Source: Candidatus Kirkpatrickella diaphorinae
Lineage (GTDB): Bacteria; Pseudomonadota; Alphaproteobacteria; Acetobacterales; Acetobacteraceae
Assembly (NCBI RefSeq): GCF_025736875.1
Contig: NZ_CP107052.1
Location: 732,001-796,000, forward strand
DNA: 64,000 bases
Direction: 5' to 3'
The position numbers and the translations under genes were made by a program. Below are positions 30,505-39,728 of this stretch, one piece after another (position 1 is the first letter of the stretch; each line of letters starts with the position of its first letter). A model generated the notes under the pieces. The model worked only from the letters and a program-made list of their open reading frames with translations. It did not search any database and was not told the DNA's origin.

Positions 30505-31658
30505 CTGAGGAACACGCAAACCGTCAGTTCGGTGTCGATGGCCCGATAGCCCCCCGTATCTGGCCCGCCATGACAGAGGCGGAGAGAAGGCTGCTCATTC
30601 CCCATTACCCTTTTCTAAAAGATGCGCCGGAGATCAGCCACCATTCGCCGCGCCCTTTCTCCTCCGCCTGTATTTTCAGCGGCGCACCCGGTCGGTTTTT
30701 CGTTAAACGCCATGACCACCGGGTCAAAAACGAAGCCAGTCTGCGGGAGGAGCATCGCTTTGCCCGACATCTGGCGGGCCACGCCCTGCCCGTGCAGCCC
30801 TTCCTCAAAAATAAACAGGGGGAAACGGTCACGCGATGCGGCGATTGGGTTTATGAAATCACGGCGGCATCGCCTGACATCGATCTTTACCGTGATGTCC
30901 AATCATGGGAAGGGTGGTTCAATTCCGCTCAGGCCCATGCGGCCGGGCGTCTCCTCGCGCAGTTCCATGATGTGATGGCGAGTGACACCGCCCCGCCGCG
31001 TGTCGATCCTCAATTGGTCTCAAACATGGATTTGCTGCGCCGTGTCGATTTCGCATCGTCCCTCGATGAGGCTGTCGCTCATCTGACACCGGCAGAGAAT
31101 GGACTTCTCCATCACCCTTCCTATCAGCAGGCGCGGGCCGCGTTTCTAAAATTCCATGACGCGTTAAAACCCCTCCTGCCGCATCATAAACCATGTTGGG
31201 GCCATGGGGACTGGCATGGCTCCAACCTGATGTGGCGCGGTGAGGGAGAGGATGCCGTGCCGGTGTCCGTCTTTGATTTCGGCATGGCGGATCGTACCTC
31301 CGCCCTTTTCGATCTCGCCGTCGCGATTGAACGCAGTATGGTCAGCTGGCTGGCCCCCGATATGAGTCAATGGCAGGTGCGTTACGATGCGCTTAGGGCC
31401 TTCCTGCGCGGTTATGAGTCGCAACGGCCGCTTTCCGCAACGTCACGCCAGGCGCTGGCCGCTATGCTGCCCCTTTGCCACATCCATTTCGCCCTCAGTG
31501 AATATCGATATTTCGCGTCACTTCTCCATGATGAACATAGTGCGCAGGTGGCGTTTGAGAAATATTTCATCGGCCATATGAAATGGTTTCAGACGCCGCC
31601 AGGTCAGGCGCTCCTGCAATATATCGCGCAGGGTGAAGAACCGGGTGTCACATCATGA
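30501..31658 (+). CDS. APH/choline-kinase-fold small-molecule kinase
   Basis: A 385-residue cytoplasmic phosphotransferase of the aminoglycoside phosphotransferase/choline kinase superfamily. An ATP-site Lys lies in FFVKRHD (Lys69), the catalytic loop HGDWHGSN at 235-242 matches the Brenner motif HGDxxxxN, and DFG is at 259-261. The likely start is a TTG whose last two bases begin the stop of the TonB gene (TTGA overlap), so translation is coupled; an ATG at 30570 is the alternative. Between an outer-membrane receptor and a PnuC channel, it most plausibly traps an imported alcohol-bearing vitamin by phosphorylation, as thiamine kinase ThiK does. It need not be a resistance enzyme. Confidence 0.85.
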   Translation: MTEEHANRQFGVDGPIAPRIWPAMTEAERRLLIPHYPFLKDAPEISHHSPRPFSSACIFSGAPGRFFVKRHDHRVKNEASLREEHRFARHLAGHALPVQPFLKNKQGETVTRCGDWVYEITAASPDIDLYRDVQSWEGWFNSAQAHAAGRLLAQFHDVMASDTAPPRVDPQLVSNMDLLRRVDFASSLDEAVAHLTPAENGLLHHPSYQQARAAFLKFHDALKPLLPHHKPCWGHGDWHGSNLMWRGEGEDAVPVSVFDFGMADRTSALFDLAVAIERSMVSWLAPDMSQWQVRYDALRAFLRGYESQRPLSATSRQALAAMLPLCHIHFALSEYRYFASLLHDEHSAQVAFEKYFIGHMKWFQTPPGQALLQYIAQGEEPGVTS

Positions 31659-32209
31659 GCCCGATTGAATCCGCAGGTGTCCTGCTCAGCGCGGGTGGTG
31701 TGTTCCTGGAGACGCAACGCGTCGTGCTGTGCTGGCCCATCAACATCATGGCGGCTGGCTGCTATTTTTACATATTTGGTGAGCAGCATCTTTATGCGGA
31801 TGCGGCGCTTCAGCTCCTCTTCATCAGCCTGTCCCTCTATGGGTGGGTGATGTGGCGGAGAAAGCCGCCTATTGCATCCGGTCCGACGCCGGCGCGAAGA
31901 TGGTTCATAGTGCAATGTTGCGGCATGCTTTTTGCGGGGCGTCTGCTCGGCGTGGCGCTGTCGCGTTGGTCAAGTGATCCTGCACCTTATGCGGATGCGA
32001 TGCTGACAGCGTCCAGCATTCTGGCAACTTACTGGATGGCGCAACGTCTCCGGCAGGCATGGCTTGTCTGGATTATCACAAACGGCGCCTATGTCGTGCT
32101 CTTCCTCTCGCGGGGGCTGGATGCCACGGCAGCGCTCTATGGTGGCTTCATGCTGCTCGCCATTTATGGCTGGTTTAAATGGGGCTTCAATCGTGACGTC
32201 GCGACATGA
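31655..32209 (+). CDS. PnuC-family facilitated transporter (possibly thiamine, PnuT-like)
   Basis: A 184-residue inner-membrane protein with about seven hydrophobic segments, the PnuC/SWEET-like layout. The diagnostic stretch runs WPINIMAAGCYFYIF (27-41), then YADAALQLLF (48-57) and LYGWVMWRRK (61-70). PnuC-family channels move nicotinamide riboside, riboflavin, thiamine or deoxynucleosides by facilitated diffusion and rely on intracellular phosphorylation for trapping. Its ATG overlaps the kinase stop by 4 bases (ATGA). The adjacent kinase is not NadR-like, which argues against nicotinamide riboside. Thiamine is my preferred guess from known pnuT gene clusters with TonB receptors. Confidence 0.87.
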   Translation: MSPIESAGVLLSAGGVFLETQRVVLCWPINIMAAGCYFYIFGEQHLYADAALQLLFISLSLYGWVMWRRKPPIASGPTPARRWFIVQCCGMLFAGRLLGVALSRWSSDPAPYADAMLTASSILATYWMAQRLRQAWLVWIITNGAYVVLFLSRGLDATAALYGGFMLLAIYGWFKWGFNRDVAT

Positions 32210-32243
32210 CACCGCGCCGACGCTTCGCTATTCTGGAAAAACG

Positions 32244-32711
32244 ATGACCGACGCACGCCCTGAGCCCGATCCCGCCCCTCTTAGCCCGAAGGCTGGAAGA
32301 GATTATACCCGGTTTCTGCGCTTCGCTGTTGTCGGATCTTTCGGATTTTTGTGGGATACCGGCACTGTCTATCTTTTGCGACCCTTCATCGGGCTGACAT
32401 GCGCGCTGCTGGCCGGGTTTTTCGTCGCCTGCTCCATTAACTGGTTTGTCAATCGCATCTGGACTTACGGCCATATCTCCCATGGCGGGCACGTTCTTGC
32501 GCAATGGATGCGCTTCCTCGGCGCCAATAGTCTCGGGTTTATCCTCAATCGCGGTGCGGCACTGATGTTGAGTTTCAGCTTCCCCCTTTGTGAAAGAAAC
32601 CCGGTCATACCGGTGGCGGTCGGCGCGATTATCGGGCTCGCGACCAATTTCAATCTTTCCGATCGGCTTGTATTTCGTGCAGATCGCGCCAAATCAGGTA
32701 AGGGCGTCTAA
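32244..32711 (+). CDS. GtrA-family membrane protein
   Basis: A 155-residue protein with four hydrophobic segments and charged ends, fitting the GtrA family. The first segment FLRFAVVGSFGFLWDTGTVYLL (about 24-45) and the later LATNFNLSDRLVFR tail are the family's recognisable parts. GtrA proteins are proposed flippases or anchors for lipid-linked sugars in cell-surface polysaccharide decoration. The gene follows the PnuC gene by 34 bases on the same strand and may share its transcript. A functional link is not evident, and no glycosyltransferase lies nearby. The start at 32244 is preferred over longer open frame upstream, which overlaps the PnuC gene. Confidence 0.85.
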   Translation: MTDARPEPDPAPLSPKAGRDYTRFLRFAVVGSFGFLWDTGTVYLLRPFIGLTCALLAGFFVACSINWFVNRIWTYGHISHGGHVLAQWMRFLGANSLGFILNRGAALMLSFSFPLCERNPVIPVAVGAIIGLATNFNLSDRLVFRADRAKSGKGV

Positions 32712-32846
32712 TCGTCCATTTTGTTACTGAGACCTGCGCGCCCCGACGCATGTCAGCAGGATTTTCTCCCTTATCCATTTTCTTTACAAGATATTTGTAA
32801 TAGGGAGGTGCCTCACACTTCTTGTTTGACAGCGTCCCGAGAGACC

Positions 32847-35501
32847 ATGACGATCAAAGCCCTGAACAACACGACTGCCGAGCTTCGCGCCACCTTTTTG
32901 AATTACTTCAAATCCTGCGGGCATGAAGTCATTCCCTCCGCATCGCTGATCCCGCAGAACGACCCGAGTCTGATGTTCACCAATGCGGGGATGGTGCCCT
33001 TCAAGAATGTGTTTCTCGGGCAGGAAACCCGGCCCTATCGGCGCGCGGCGACGGCGCAGAAAGTCGTGCGCGCGGGCGGAAAGCATAATGATCTGGATAA
33101 TGTCGGGTATACGGCGCGCCATCTGACGTTTTTCGAGATGATGGGGAATTTCTCTTTCGGCGATTATTTCAAGGCTGAAGCCATTGAATTCGCCTGGACG
33201 CTCCTCACCGAAGGCTTCGCCCTCCCGAAGGAAAAGCTCCTCGCAACAGTCTATGCGGAGGATGAGGAGGCAGCGTCGCTCTGGCGGCGCATTGCCGGGC
33301 TCAGTGATGACAGGATCATCCGCATCGGGACAAATGATAATTTTTGGCGCATGGGGGATACGGGGCCATGCGGCCCGTGCTCAGAAATTTTTTATGATCA
33401 CGGACCCGATGTCTGGGGTGGCCCGCCCGGCAGTCCGGAAGAGGATGGCGACCGTTTCGTCGAAATCTGGAACCTCGTTTTCATGCAGTTTTTCGAGGGT
33501 GAAGACGGCACGCGCAGTTCTTTGCCTCGCCCCTCCATCGATACGGGTATGGGGCTGGAGCGCTTCGCCGCCGTCATGCAGGGCAAGCAGAATGTCTGGG
33601 AGACGGACCTCCTTTATGGGCTGGTCGAAGCAACCGCCGCGCTGACCCATACGGACACGGCCGGGACGATGCTGCCAAGCCAGCGCGTTGTCGCCGACCA
33701 TCTGCGTTCCTCCGCTTTTCTGATTTCCGATGGCGTGCTGCCAGCGCGTGACGGGCGCGGCTATGTGCTGCGTCGCATCATGCGCCGCGCCATGCGTCAC
33801 TTGAAACGCCTGGGCGCGACGGAACCGATGTTCTACCGCCTTGTGCCGAAACTCGTTTCCGAAATGGGGGCAGCCTATACGGAACTACGCAATTACGAAG
33901 CCCTGATTACGGAGACAATGCGCGGTGAAGAGGAACGCTTCATCGCTCTTCTTGATCGTGGCATGGCATTGCTGGATCAGGAACTCGACAAGCTCGGCTC
34001 TGGCGCTGTGCTGCCGGGGGATGTGGCTTTCAAACTTTACGACACTTACGGATTTCCGCTTGATCTTACGCAGGATGCCTTGCGGGAGCGCCATGTTGAT
34101 GTCGATGTGGCAGGGTTTGAGACGGCCATGCAATCCCAACGCGCCCGTGCCCGCGCGGCCTGGACGGGGTCAGGCGATGAGGCGACGGACTCCATCTGGT
34201 TTGATGCGGTGGAGAAATTCGGTGCGACGGATTTTGCCGGATATGATTCCGAGAAAACTGAAGCGAGCATCCAGATGATCGTCAAAGGCGGCGATATCGT
34301 GCTGGAAGCCGCCCCGGGTGACGAGATTGCGGTCATCCTCAATCGCACAGTTTTTTACGGTGAAAGCGGCGGGCAGGCGGGTGATCATGGGCATTTATCC
34401 GCCTCAGGGATCGATGTAGAGATCACGGAGACCCAACGGCGCAATCATGATCTGATCGTGCATTACGGCACGGTCAGGCAGGGGCCGGTCCGGGTCGGTG
34501 CCTCCGTCACAGCGGAAATTGATGGGGACAGACGTCGTGATACGCGGGCGCACCATTCAGCAACGCATTTGCTGCATGAGGCATTGCGCCGCAAATTAGG
34601 CGCCCATGTGACTCAGAAAGGCAGCCTCAATGACCCGGATCGCCTGCGCTTCGATTTTTCCCACCCACAAGCCATGACCGCCGCGGAATTACAGGCGGTG
34701 GAGCAGGATGTGAATGCGATGATCCGGGCCAGCCACCCGGTCCTGACGCGGGAAATGACACCGGAGAGCGCACAGAATGAGGGCGCGATGGCGCTTTTCG
34801 GTGAGAAATATGGTGAGAAGGTGCGCGTCGTCTCCATGGGCGCGGCCGAGACGGATCGGAACGCCTACTCCATCGAGCTTTGTGGTGGCACGCATGTCCA
34901 TAATACAGGTGAGATCGGGGTTTTTCGCATCCTCAGCGAGTCCGGTGTGGCTGCCGGGGTGCGTCGGATTGAAGCTGTGTGCGGCCGTAAAGCGGAGGAA
35001 CTCGCGCGGCAGACCGAGCAGAGTCTGAAGGACATCGCCGCCCTCCTCCGCGTCCCCGTTGCAGATGCCAAAGCGCGCGTCCAGAGTTTGATGGATGAGC
35101 GGAAATCACTTGAGAGGAAACTGGCGGACCTTCAGGTCAAAATGGCCTCTACCACCACGGCGGCCGATCAGGAGAAGATTGGCGAAATCACTTTCATCCC
35201 GCGCTTTATTGAAAACCTCCCCGCGCGTGAATTACGTAACGCGGCTGAAAACGCTGTCAAAAAACAGCAGAACACCGTGATTGCCGCTTTGTCTGACGCG
35301 GACGGGAAAGGCAGCATCGTGATCGGCGTCACGCCGGACCTGACGGAAAAAGTCGATGCGGTCAGCCTCGTCCGGGCAGCGGGTGACGTGATGGGCGGCA
35401 AAGGTGGCGGCGGGAGTAAAACCCTCGCCCAGGCGGGCGGGCCGAACCCTGAGAAGGACAAGGTTTTTGCAAAAATGCGGGAAATCCTTGCGCAATTATG
35501 A
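32847..35501 (+). CDS. alaS: alanine--tRNA ligase
   Basis: Charges tRNA-Ala and edits mischarged Ser/Gly. The 884-residue protein has the class II catalytic domain at the N-terminus ([29 protein letters not shown]). The editing domain has HHSATH at 569-574, plus Cys679 and His683 in CGGTH, the four zinc ligands or editing residues. The C-terminal DHHA1/C-Ala domain carries [13 protein letters not shown] near the end. The ATG at 32847 has GAGAG just before it. An open frame runs 42 codons further upstream but is not conserved-looking. An inverted repeat TTACAA-N5-TTGTAA lies at 32784-32800 in the promoter region. Confidence 0.97.
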   Translation: MTIKALNNTTAELRATFLNYFKSCGHEVIPSASLIPQNDPSLMFTNAGMVPFKNVFLGQETRPYRRAATAQKVVRAGGKHNDLDNVGYTARHLTFFEMMGNFSFGDYFKAEAIEFAWTLLTEGFALPKEKLLATVYAEDEEAASLWRRIAGLSDDRIIRIGTNDNFWRMGDTGPCGPCSEIFYDHGPDVWGGPPGSPEEDGDRFVEIWNLVFMQFFEGEDGTRSSLPRPSIDTGMGLERFAAVMQGKQNVWETDLLYGLVEATAALTHTDTAGTMLPSQRVVADHLRSSAFLISDGVLPARDGRGYVLRRIMRRAMRHLKRLGATEPMFYRLVPKLVSEMGAAYTELRNYEALITETMRGEEERFIALLDRGMALLDQELDKLGSGAVLPGDVAFKLYDTYGFPLDLTQDALRERHVDVDVAGFETAMQSQRARARAAWTGSGDEATDSIWFDAVEKFGATDFAGYDSEKTEASIQMIVKGGDIVLEAAPGDEIAVILNRTVFYGESGGQAGDHGHLSASGIDVEITETQRRNHDLIVHYGTVRQGPVRVGASVTAEIDGDRRRDTRAHHSATHLLHEALRRKLGAHVTQKGSLNDPDRLRFDFSHPQAMTAAELQAVEQDVNAMIRASHPVLTREMTPESAQNEGAMALFGEKYGEKVRVVSMGAAETDRNAYSIELCGGTHVHNTGEIGVFRILSESGVAAGVRRIEAVCGRKAEELARQTEQSLKDIAALLRVPVADAKARVQSLMDERKSLERKLADLQVKMASTTTAADQEKIGEITFIPRFIENLPARELRNAAENAVKKQQNTVIAALSDADGKGSIVIGVTPDLTEKVDAVSLVRAAGDVMGGKGGGGSKTLAQAGGPNPEKDKVFAKMREILAQL

Positions 35502-35633
35502 ACGCTTCGTGACAAAGTTTTTCCGTGGCGGTTTGCGGTGGACAAAGGAACGGGTGGCCTGCATCGTTGTTTGAAAAAAATCTTACAACTGCGCGGGCCG
35601 TGAAGCCATCGCGCGAGAGCAAAGAGCGCCTGT

Positions 35634-36308
35634 ATGAAGCCTGAAATCAAAAACAGCCTTATCCGCCTTCTTGAAGGCGTTCAGCTTTTCGACGAGACCG
35701 TCTATGAGGAGCATAAGGCGTTATTTGAGACCCTCGCGGAGTCGCAATCACCTTCGACGCTGTTCATCACCTGCTCAGACAGCCGTGTTAACCCCAATCT
35801 CATCACCCAGACCCTGCCGGGGGATCTCTTTATTGTGCGCAATGTCGGCAATATTGTGCCGCCCCATGGGGAAATGATGGGAGGCGTCTCCTCCGCCGTT
35901 GAATATGCCGTTATGGCATTGAAAGTAAAACATATTGTCGTTTGCGGGCACTCTAATTGCGGCGCGATGACCGCATTATGTGATCTTAGCTCCTCCAAAT
36001 TTGACGAGATGCCGACAATCCGCCGCTGGCTGCAAAATGCCGAAGCCGCGCGCGCCGCGGTGATCGGTCTCAAGGCGGAAGATGCCGGCCCCGACACGGT
36101 GAGGGAACTTGCCGAGCAGAATGTTCTGCTGCAACTTGCCCATCTCAGGACGCATCCCGCCGTCGTGCGGGCGCTGTCACTGGGAGAAGCGACCTTACAG
36201 GGTTGGTTTTACGATATCGGAACGGGTCAGGTCATCATACTTGATGAACAAACGAGAAAAACGCGTCCGGTCAAAGAGTTATTGGACGAGCTTAAAGCCA
36301 AAAACTAA
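35634..36308 (+). CDS. beta-class carbonic anhydrase
   Basis: Interconverts CO2 and bicarbonate in the cytoplasm, supplying bicarbonate to carboxylases. The 224-residue protein contains the beta-class zinc set Cys47 (CSDSR, with the Asp49-Arg51 dyad), His106 and Cys109 (GHSNCGAM). The length is typical. The ATG lies 132 bases behind alaS. The last 65 bases overlap, in another frame, the start of the secreted hydrolase gene that follows. Confidence 0.94.
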   Translation: MKPEIKNSLIRLLEGVQLFDETVYEEHKALFETLAESQSPSTLFITCSDSRVNPNLITQTLPGDLFIVRNVGNIVPPHGEMMGGVSSAVEYAVMALKVKHIVVCGHSNCGAMTALCDLSSSKFDEMPTIRRWLQNAEAARAAVIGLKAEDAGPDTVRELAEQNVLLQLAHLRTHPAVVRALSLGEATLQGWFYDIGTGQVIILDEQTRKTRPVKELLDELKAKN

Positions 36309-37191
36309 CTGCATCGCGGCGGTCTTTCTGGCTTTGGCCGTCACGACACCCGCGCGGGCGGCGCGCATCAAACTGGCCACCTGGAATATGGAGTGGCTTT
36401 CGCACCGCCCACTCAGCGACCCTTCTCTTCCTTTTGACCGACCGGATCGCGGGCCTGAGGATTACCGCCACATCGCCACCACCCTTGAAAAACTCGCCCC
36501 GGATATCATCGCTTTGCAGGAAGTCGATGGCGCAGACGCTTTAGCGGGCCTTTTCAAAGACGGGGCCTACCAGTTTTTCATGACGCCCACGCCCATCGCG
36601 CAACGTGTGGTCGTGGCGGTGCGGCAAGGTTACGATGTCACGCTCAACCCGGCCCTCATGGCCCTCAATGTCAGTCCGAAAGGCCACCATCCTTTGCGGG
36701 AAGGTCTCGATCTCACCATCACGATCAGGAAACAGCCTCTTCGCATTTTGGCCCTGCATCTCAAAACCGGGTGCTGGGAGCAACCCCTCAACCAGCGCCT
36801 CCATGCCTGCCCGCTTCTTTATCGGCAATTATCAATCATCGCGGATTGGGTGGCGGCGCGGCAAAGTGAGGGTGTTCCGTTTATTCTGATCGGCGATTTC
36901 AATCGACGCTTTACCGATCAAGACCCTGCTTTTAAATTATTATCGCGCAATGCGAAGCTTGTACTTGCGACCGAAGGACTGGCAAACCCCTGTCACGGTG
37001 GAGAGTATTTCATTGATCATATCATTCTCGGCGCATCGGGACGCGCGGCATTCAGCAATCATTCCTTACGCGTGATGACATCCGCGCAGAAATTCGATTC
37101 AGGTGTAACTTCTGACCACTGTCCCGTTTCCGTCAATATCAACCTCAATGACATGCAGGGCACGTCACCGACGCAGAATGCGGCGAGGTGA
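36244..37191 (+). CDS. secreted endonuclease/exonuclease/phosphatase (EEP) family protein
   Basis: A 315-residue DNase I-fold hydrolase. Residues 1-39 form a signal peptide with a long basic front (MNKREKRVRSK), a hydrophobic core, and TPARA before the mature end. Fold landmarks are ATWNMEWL near 45, IIALQEVDG near 90 with the metal-binding Glu, LALHLKTGC near 179, ILIGDFNR near 217 with Asp and Asn, and TSDHCPV near 293 with the catalytic His. The substrate could be nucleic acid, a phospholipid or a phosphate ester. The first 65 bases lie inside the carbonic anhydrase gene; no later in-frame start retains the signal peptide, so the overlap looks genuine. Confidence 0.85.
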   Translation: MNKREKRVRSKSYWTSLKPKTNCIAAVFLALAVTTPARAARIKLATWNMEWLSHRPLSDPSLPFDRPDRGPEDYRHIATTLEKLAPDIIALQEVDGADALAGLFKDGAYQFFMTPTPIAQRVVVAVRQGYDVTLNPALMALNVSPKGHHPLREGLDLTITIRKQPLRILALHLKTGCWEQPLNQRLHACPLLYRQLSIIADWVAARQSEGVPFILIGDFNRRFTDQDPAFKLLSRNAKLVLATEGLANPCHGGEYFIDHIILGASGRAAFSNHSLRVMTSAQKFDSGVTSDHCPVSVNINLNDMQGTSPTQNAAR

Positions 37192-37197
37192 TCTGTC

Positions 37198-37226
37198 TTG
37201 CAACAAAGTTAAAGGCCTGAAATACT
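37198..37226 (+). promoter_or_regulatory. candidate sigma-70 promoter of the sulfite reductase operon
   Basis: TTGCAA at 37198-37203 and AATACT at 37221-37226 are separated by 17 bases, about 35 bases before the DUF2849 gene. It is the only good pair in this short gap. Confidence 0.4.
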
Positions 37227-37262
37227 GGGCGCGTTGTTTAAAATCGATTTGAGGCGCATGGA

Positions 37263-37580
37263 ATGAAACGCTCGATCCGTATCGCGGACGATAATAAGGT
37301 TGTCATTACGGGCAACCGGTTGAAGGATGGGCGTATCGTATGGCTGACAGAAGCTGGCGGTTGGTCAGACTCAATTTATGACGCCCGGCAGCTTGATTCG
37401 GACGTGTTTCAAACCTATCTGGATGATGCTTCCAAACGTGCGGCGGGGGACGGCATTATTGATGTCTATGAAGTGCCCGTGACGCCGGGGCACCCGCCCT
37501 CACCCATCAGCATGCGCGAGAGGATCCGGGCATTCGGCCCGACCACTCACCCACAATTTGCAGTAAAATCAACGTCATGA
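37263..37580 (+). CDS. DUF2849 domain protein of the sulfite reductase operon
   Basis: A 105-residue soluble protein matching DUF2849, a family found almost only before nitrite/sulfite reductase genes in alphaproteobacteria. The N-terminal part reads VVITGNRLKDGRIVWL, then WSDSIYDARQLDS. Its last 4 bases overlap the cysI start (ATGA), so the two are translationally coupled. The molecular function is not known; a support role in sulfite reduction is inferred from the constant association. Confidence 0.88.
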   Translation: MKRSIRIADDNKVVITGNRLKDGRIVWLTEAGGWSDSIYDARQLDSDVFQTYLDDASKRAAGDGIIDVYEVPVTPGHPPSPISMRERIRAFGPTTHPQFAVKSTS

Positions 37581-39253
37581 GTTCCAAAAGCCCAATCGGC
37601 CATTACCAGTATGAAGAAATTGACCGAGAATTTCTGAAGGCGCGCGTCGATGAGTTCGCCGAGCAGGTTGAACGCCGCCTGTCCGGCAATTTGACGGAAG
37701 ATGAATTCAAGCCCCTGCGCCTCATGAACGGGCTTTATCTTCAGCTCCACGCTTATATGCTGCGTGTCGCCATCCCCTATGGGGTTCTGGATAGTCGCCA
37801 GATGCGGCAATTCGCGCACATCGCCAAACATTATGATCGCGGTTACGGTCACCTTACGACGCGGCAGAACATCCAGTTCAACTGGATTTCGCTTGAGCAG
37901 GCACCCGAGATCCTGCGGCAACTGGCGCAGGTGGACATGCACGCCATTCAGACAAGTGGCAATTGCATCCGAAACGTCACCAGCGATCATTTTGCAGGCG
38001 CGGCGCATGATGAGCTTTTTGACCCGCGCGTTCATGCGGAAATCCTGCGTCAATGGTCAACCTTGCATCCTGAATTTTCCTTCCTGCCTCGCAAATTTAA
38101 AATCGCGATCACGGGCAGCGTCGAGGACCGGGTCGCGGCGCGCTTCCACGATATTGGCATTCTGGCCCGACAATCTGAGAAAGGGCCAGTCTTCCGCATC
38201 TTCGTCGGCGGGGGCCTCGGCCGCACGCCCCTGGTGGGGAAGGAACTGTTCGATGATGTGGCGGAGTGGGACCTCCTCAAAACGGTGGAGGCCGTTCTAC
38301 GCGTCTATAACGCCCATGGTCGGCGCGATAATATCTACAAAGCGCGCCTGAAGATATTGCTGCAACATCTTGGTATTGAAGAATTTCGTCGTCAGGTGGC
38401 GGAAGAAATCCGGACAATGGATGACCGGCATTACGCGCTCCGGCCTGAAATTGTGGAGAAGATCAAAGCACGTTTCGCGGTCCCGACCCTGACAGAGACG
38501 GATACGGCAGAGGCTGAAATTTCAGCCCATCGTCAGCGCGATGAGGGTTTCGATTTATGGATGGCGAGCAACGTCACCCGCCATAAAAATGATGCCTATG
38601 CCGTGGTGACGATCTCCGTCAAATCGCCCGGAGAAATTCCGGGTGACCTCACGAGTGATCAGATGGCACGAATCGCCGCATTGGCGGATGAGATGAGCTT
38701 TGGGGAAATCCGCGTGTCCCATTTGCAAAATCTCGTTTTCGGCCATGTGGCGCGGAAAAATCTCTTCCGCCTCTGGTCAGCCTTGCAGGAGATCGATCTG
38801 GGCAGTGCCGCAAATAATCTCATTGGTGACATTATCGCCTGCCCCGGGCTTGATTATTGCGCTTTGGCCAATGCGCGCTCCATCCCCATCGCCCAGAAGC
38901 TCAGTCAACGCTTCGCGAGTTTCGCTTTACAGAAGGCGATCGGGCCGATTTCGATCAATATTTCCGGGTGTATCAATGCGTGCGGGCATCACCATGTTGG
39001 AAATATCGGCCTGCTCGGGGTAGATAAACGCGGTGAGGAATTTTTCCAGATCACTTTGGGCGGGCGCGCTGGTGAGGATGGCAAAGTCGGGTCTATCCTC
39101 GGTGCTGCTTTGAAAGAGGATGAGATGGTCGATGCGATTGCGCGGATCATTGATCGTTTCCTTGAGCTGCGCGCGCAGGATGAGAGTTTCCTGGCGACTT
39201 TAGACCGTCTTGGTGAATTGCCCTTCAAGGAAGCTGCGTATGAAACGGTTTGA
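37577..39253 (+). CDS. cysI: assimilatory nitrite/sulfite reductase, sulfite reductase hemoprotein type
   Basis: A 558-residue siroheme and 4Fe-4S enzyme that reduces sulfite to sulfide by six electrons for cysteine synthesis. Two ferredoxin-like and two siroheme-binding repeats are evident. The cluster ligands are Cys422 and Cys428 (CPGLDYC) plus Cys465 and Cys469 (CINAC). TTRQNIQFNWI near 94-104 is the substrate-side motif. Nitrite reduction cannot be excluded from sequence, but the DUF2849/DUF934 neighbours are those of the sulfite reductase operon. No flavoprotein subunit, cysH or siroheme synthase is in the window. Confidence 0.92.
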   Translation: MSSKSPIGHYQYEEIDREFLKARVDEFAEQVERRLSGNLTEDEFKPLRLMNGLYLQLHAYMLRVAIPYGVLDSRQMRQFAHIAKHYDRGYGHLTTRQNIQFNWISLEQAPEILRQLAQVDMHAIQTSGNCIRNVTSDHFAGAAHDELFDPRVHAEILRQWSTLHPEFSFLPRKFKIAITGSVEDRVAARFHDIGILARQSEKGPVFRIFVGGGLGRTPLVGKELFDDVAEWDLLKTVEAVLRVYNAHGRRDNIYKARLKILLQHLGIEEFRRQVAEEIRTMDDRHYALRPEIVEKIKARFAVPTLTETDTAEAEISAHRQRDEGFDLWMASNVTRHKNDAYAVVTISVKSPGEIPGDLTSDQMARIAALADEMSFGEIRVSHLQNLVFGHVARKNLFRLWSALQEIDLGSAANNLIGDIIACPGLDYCALANARSIPIAQKLSQRFASFALQKAIGPISINISGCINACGHHHVGNIGLLGVDKRGEEFFQITLGGRAGEDGKVGSILGAALKEDEMVDAIARIIDRFLELRAQDESFLATLDRLGELPFKEAAYETV

Positions 39254-39659
39254 CCTGAAAAGCTGCGTTTCATCACCCATGCCGCCCGACAGCGCTGCCG
39301 TGGCGCTGCCTGAGGCGACGGAGGCCGCGACCTCCATCCGCTTGAACGTTGATGACGATATTGCGGCCCTGTCGCCTTTTTTACCGCATTTACACAGCGT
39401 TATCCTCGTTTTCCCGAGCTTCCGGGATGGACGCGCCTTCACCCAGGCGCGCGCTCTGCGGGAAAAGTTGAAGTTTACAGGAGAGATTCTGGCGGAGGGG
39501 CACCCCCTTCCGGATCAGATCGATTTTATGCGGCGCTGCGGTTTCAATGCGGTTTTACTTGAGGACGAAGCGACCTGCGCGGCGTGGGCCGCGCATAAAA
39601 CGCATTTCCCGCAAAATTATCAAAACCGCTTTTTTCTGTCAGAGTCACCTCAGGGCTGA
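39240..39659 (+). CDS. DUF934 protein of the sulfite reductase operon
   Basis: A 139-residue soluble protein of DUF934, the third partner usually found behind cysI in alphaproteobacteria. Recognisable elements are FPSFRDGRAFTQARALRE near 71-88, GEILAEGHPLPDQIDFMRRCGFNAV near 94-118, and a C-terminal FPQNYQNRFFL-like end. The ATG lies inside the last 14 bases of cysI, so it is translationally coupled. Its role is unproven; an accessory function in sulfite reduction is inferred from context. Confidence 0.88.
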   Translation: MKRFDLKSCVSSPMPPDSAAVALPEATEAATSIRLNVDDDIAALSPFLPHLHSVILVFPSFRDGRAFTQARALREKLKFTGEILAEGHPLPDQIDFMRRCGFNAVLLEDEATCAAWAAHKTHFPQNYQNRFFLSESPQG

Positions 39660-39676
39660 GACGAAATCGCGTCACA

Positions 39677-39711
39677 CGGCGCGCAGGTGAACATCATTCT
39701 CCTGCGTGCCG
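39677..39711. terminator. bidirectional hairpin between convergent DUF934 and kinase genes
   Basis: CGGCGCGCAGG (39677-39687) pairs with CCTGCGTGCCG (39701-39711) with a single G-U, around a 13-base loop. It fills the gap between two convergent genes, so it may serve both. No long T-run follows on either strand. Confidence 0.5.
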
Positions 39712-39728
39712 CTTGACCAGGGTTTTGA

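Noticed and set aside
30501-31658. Aminoglycoside resistance gene
   Set aside because: The fold is APH-like, but the gene is translationally coupled to a vitamin-type receptor and channel and lacks any mobile-element context, so a metabolic kinase is more likely.
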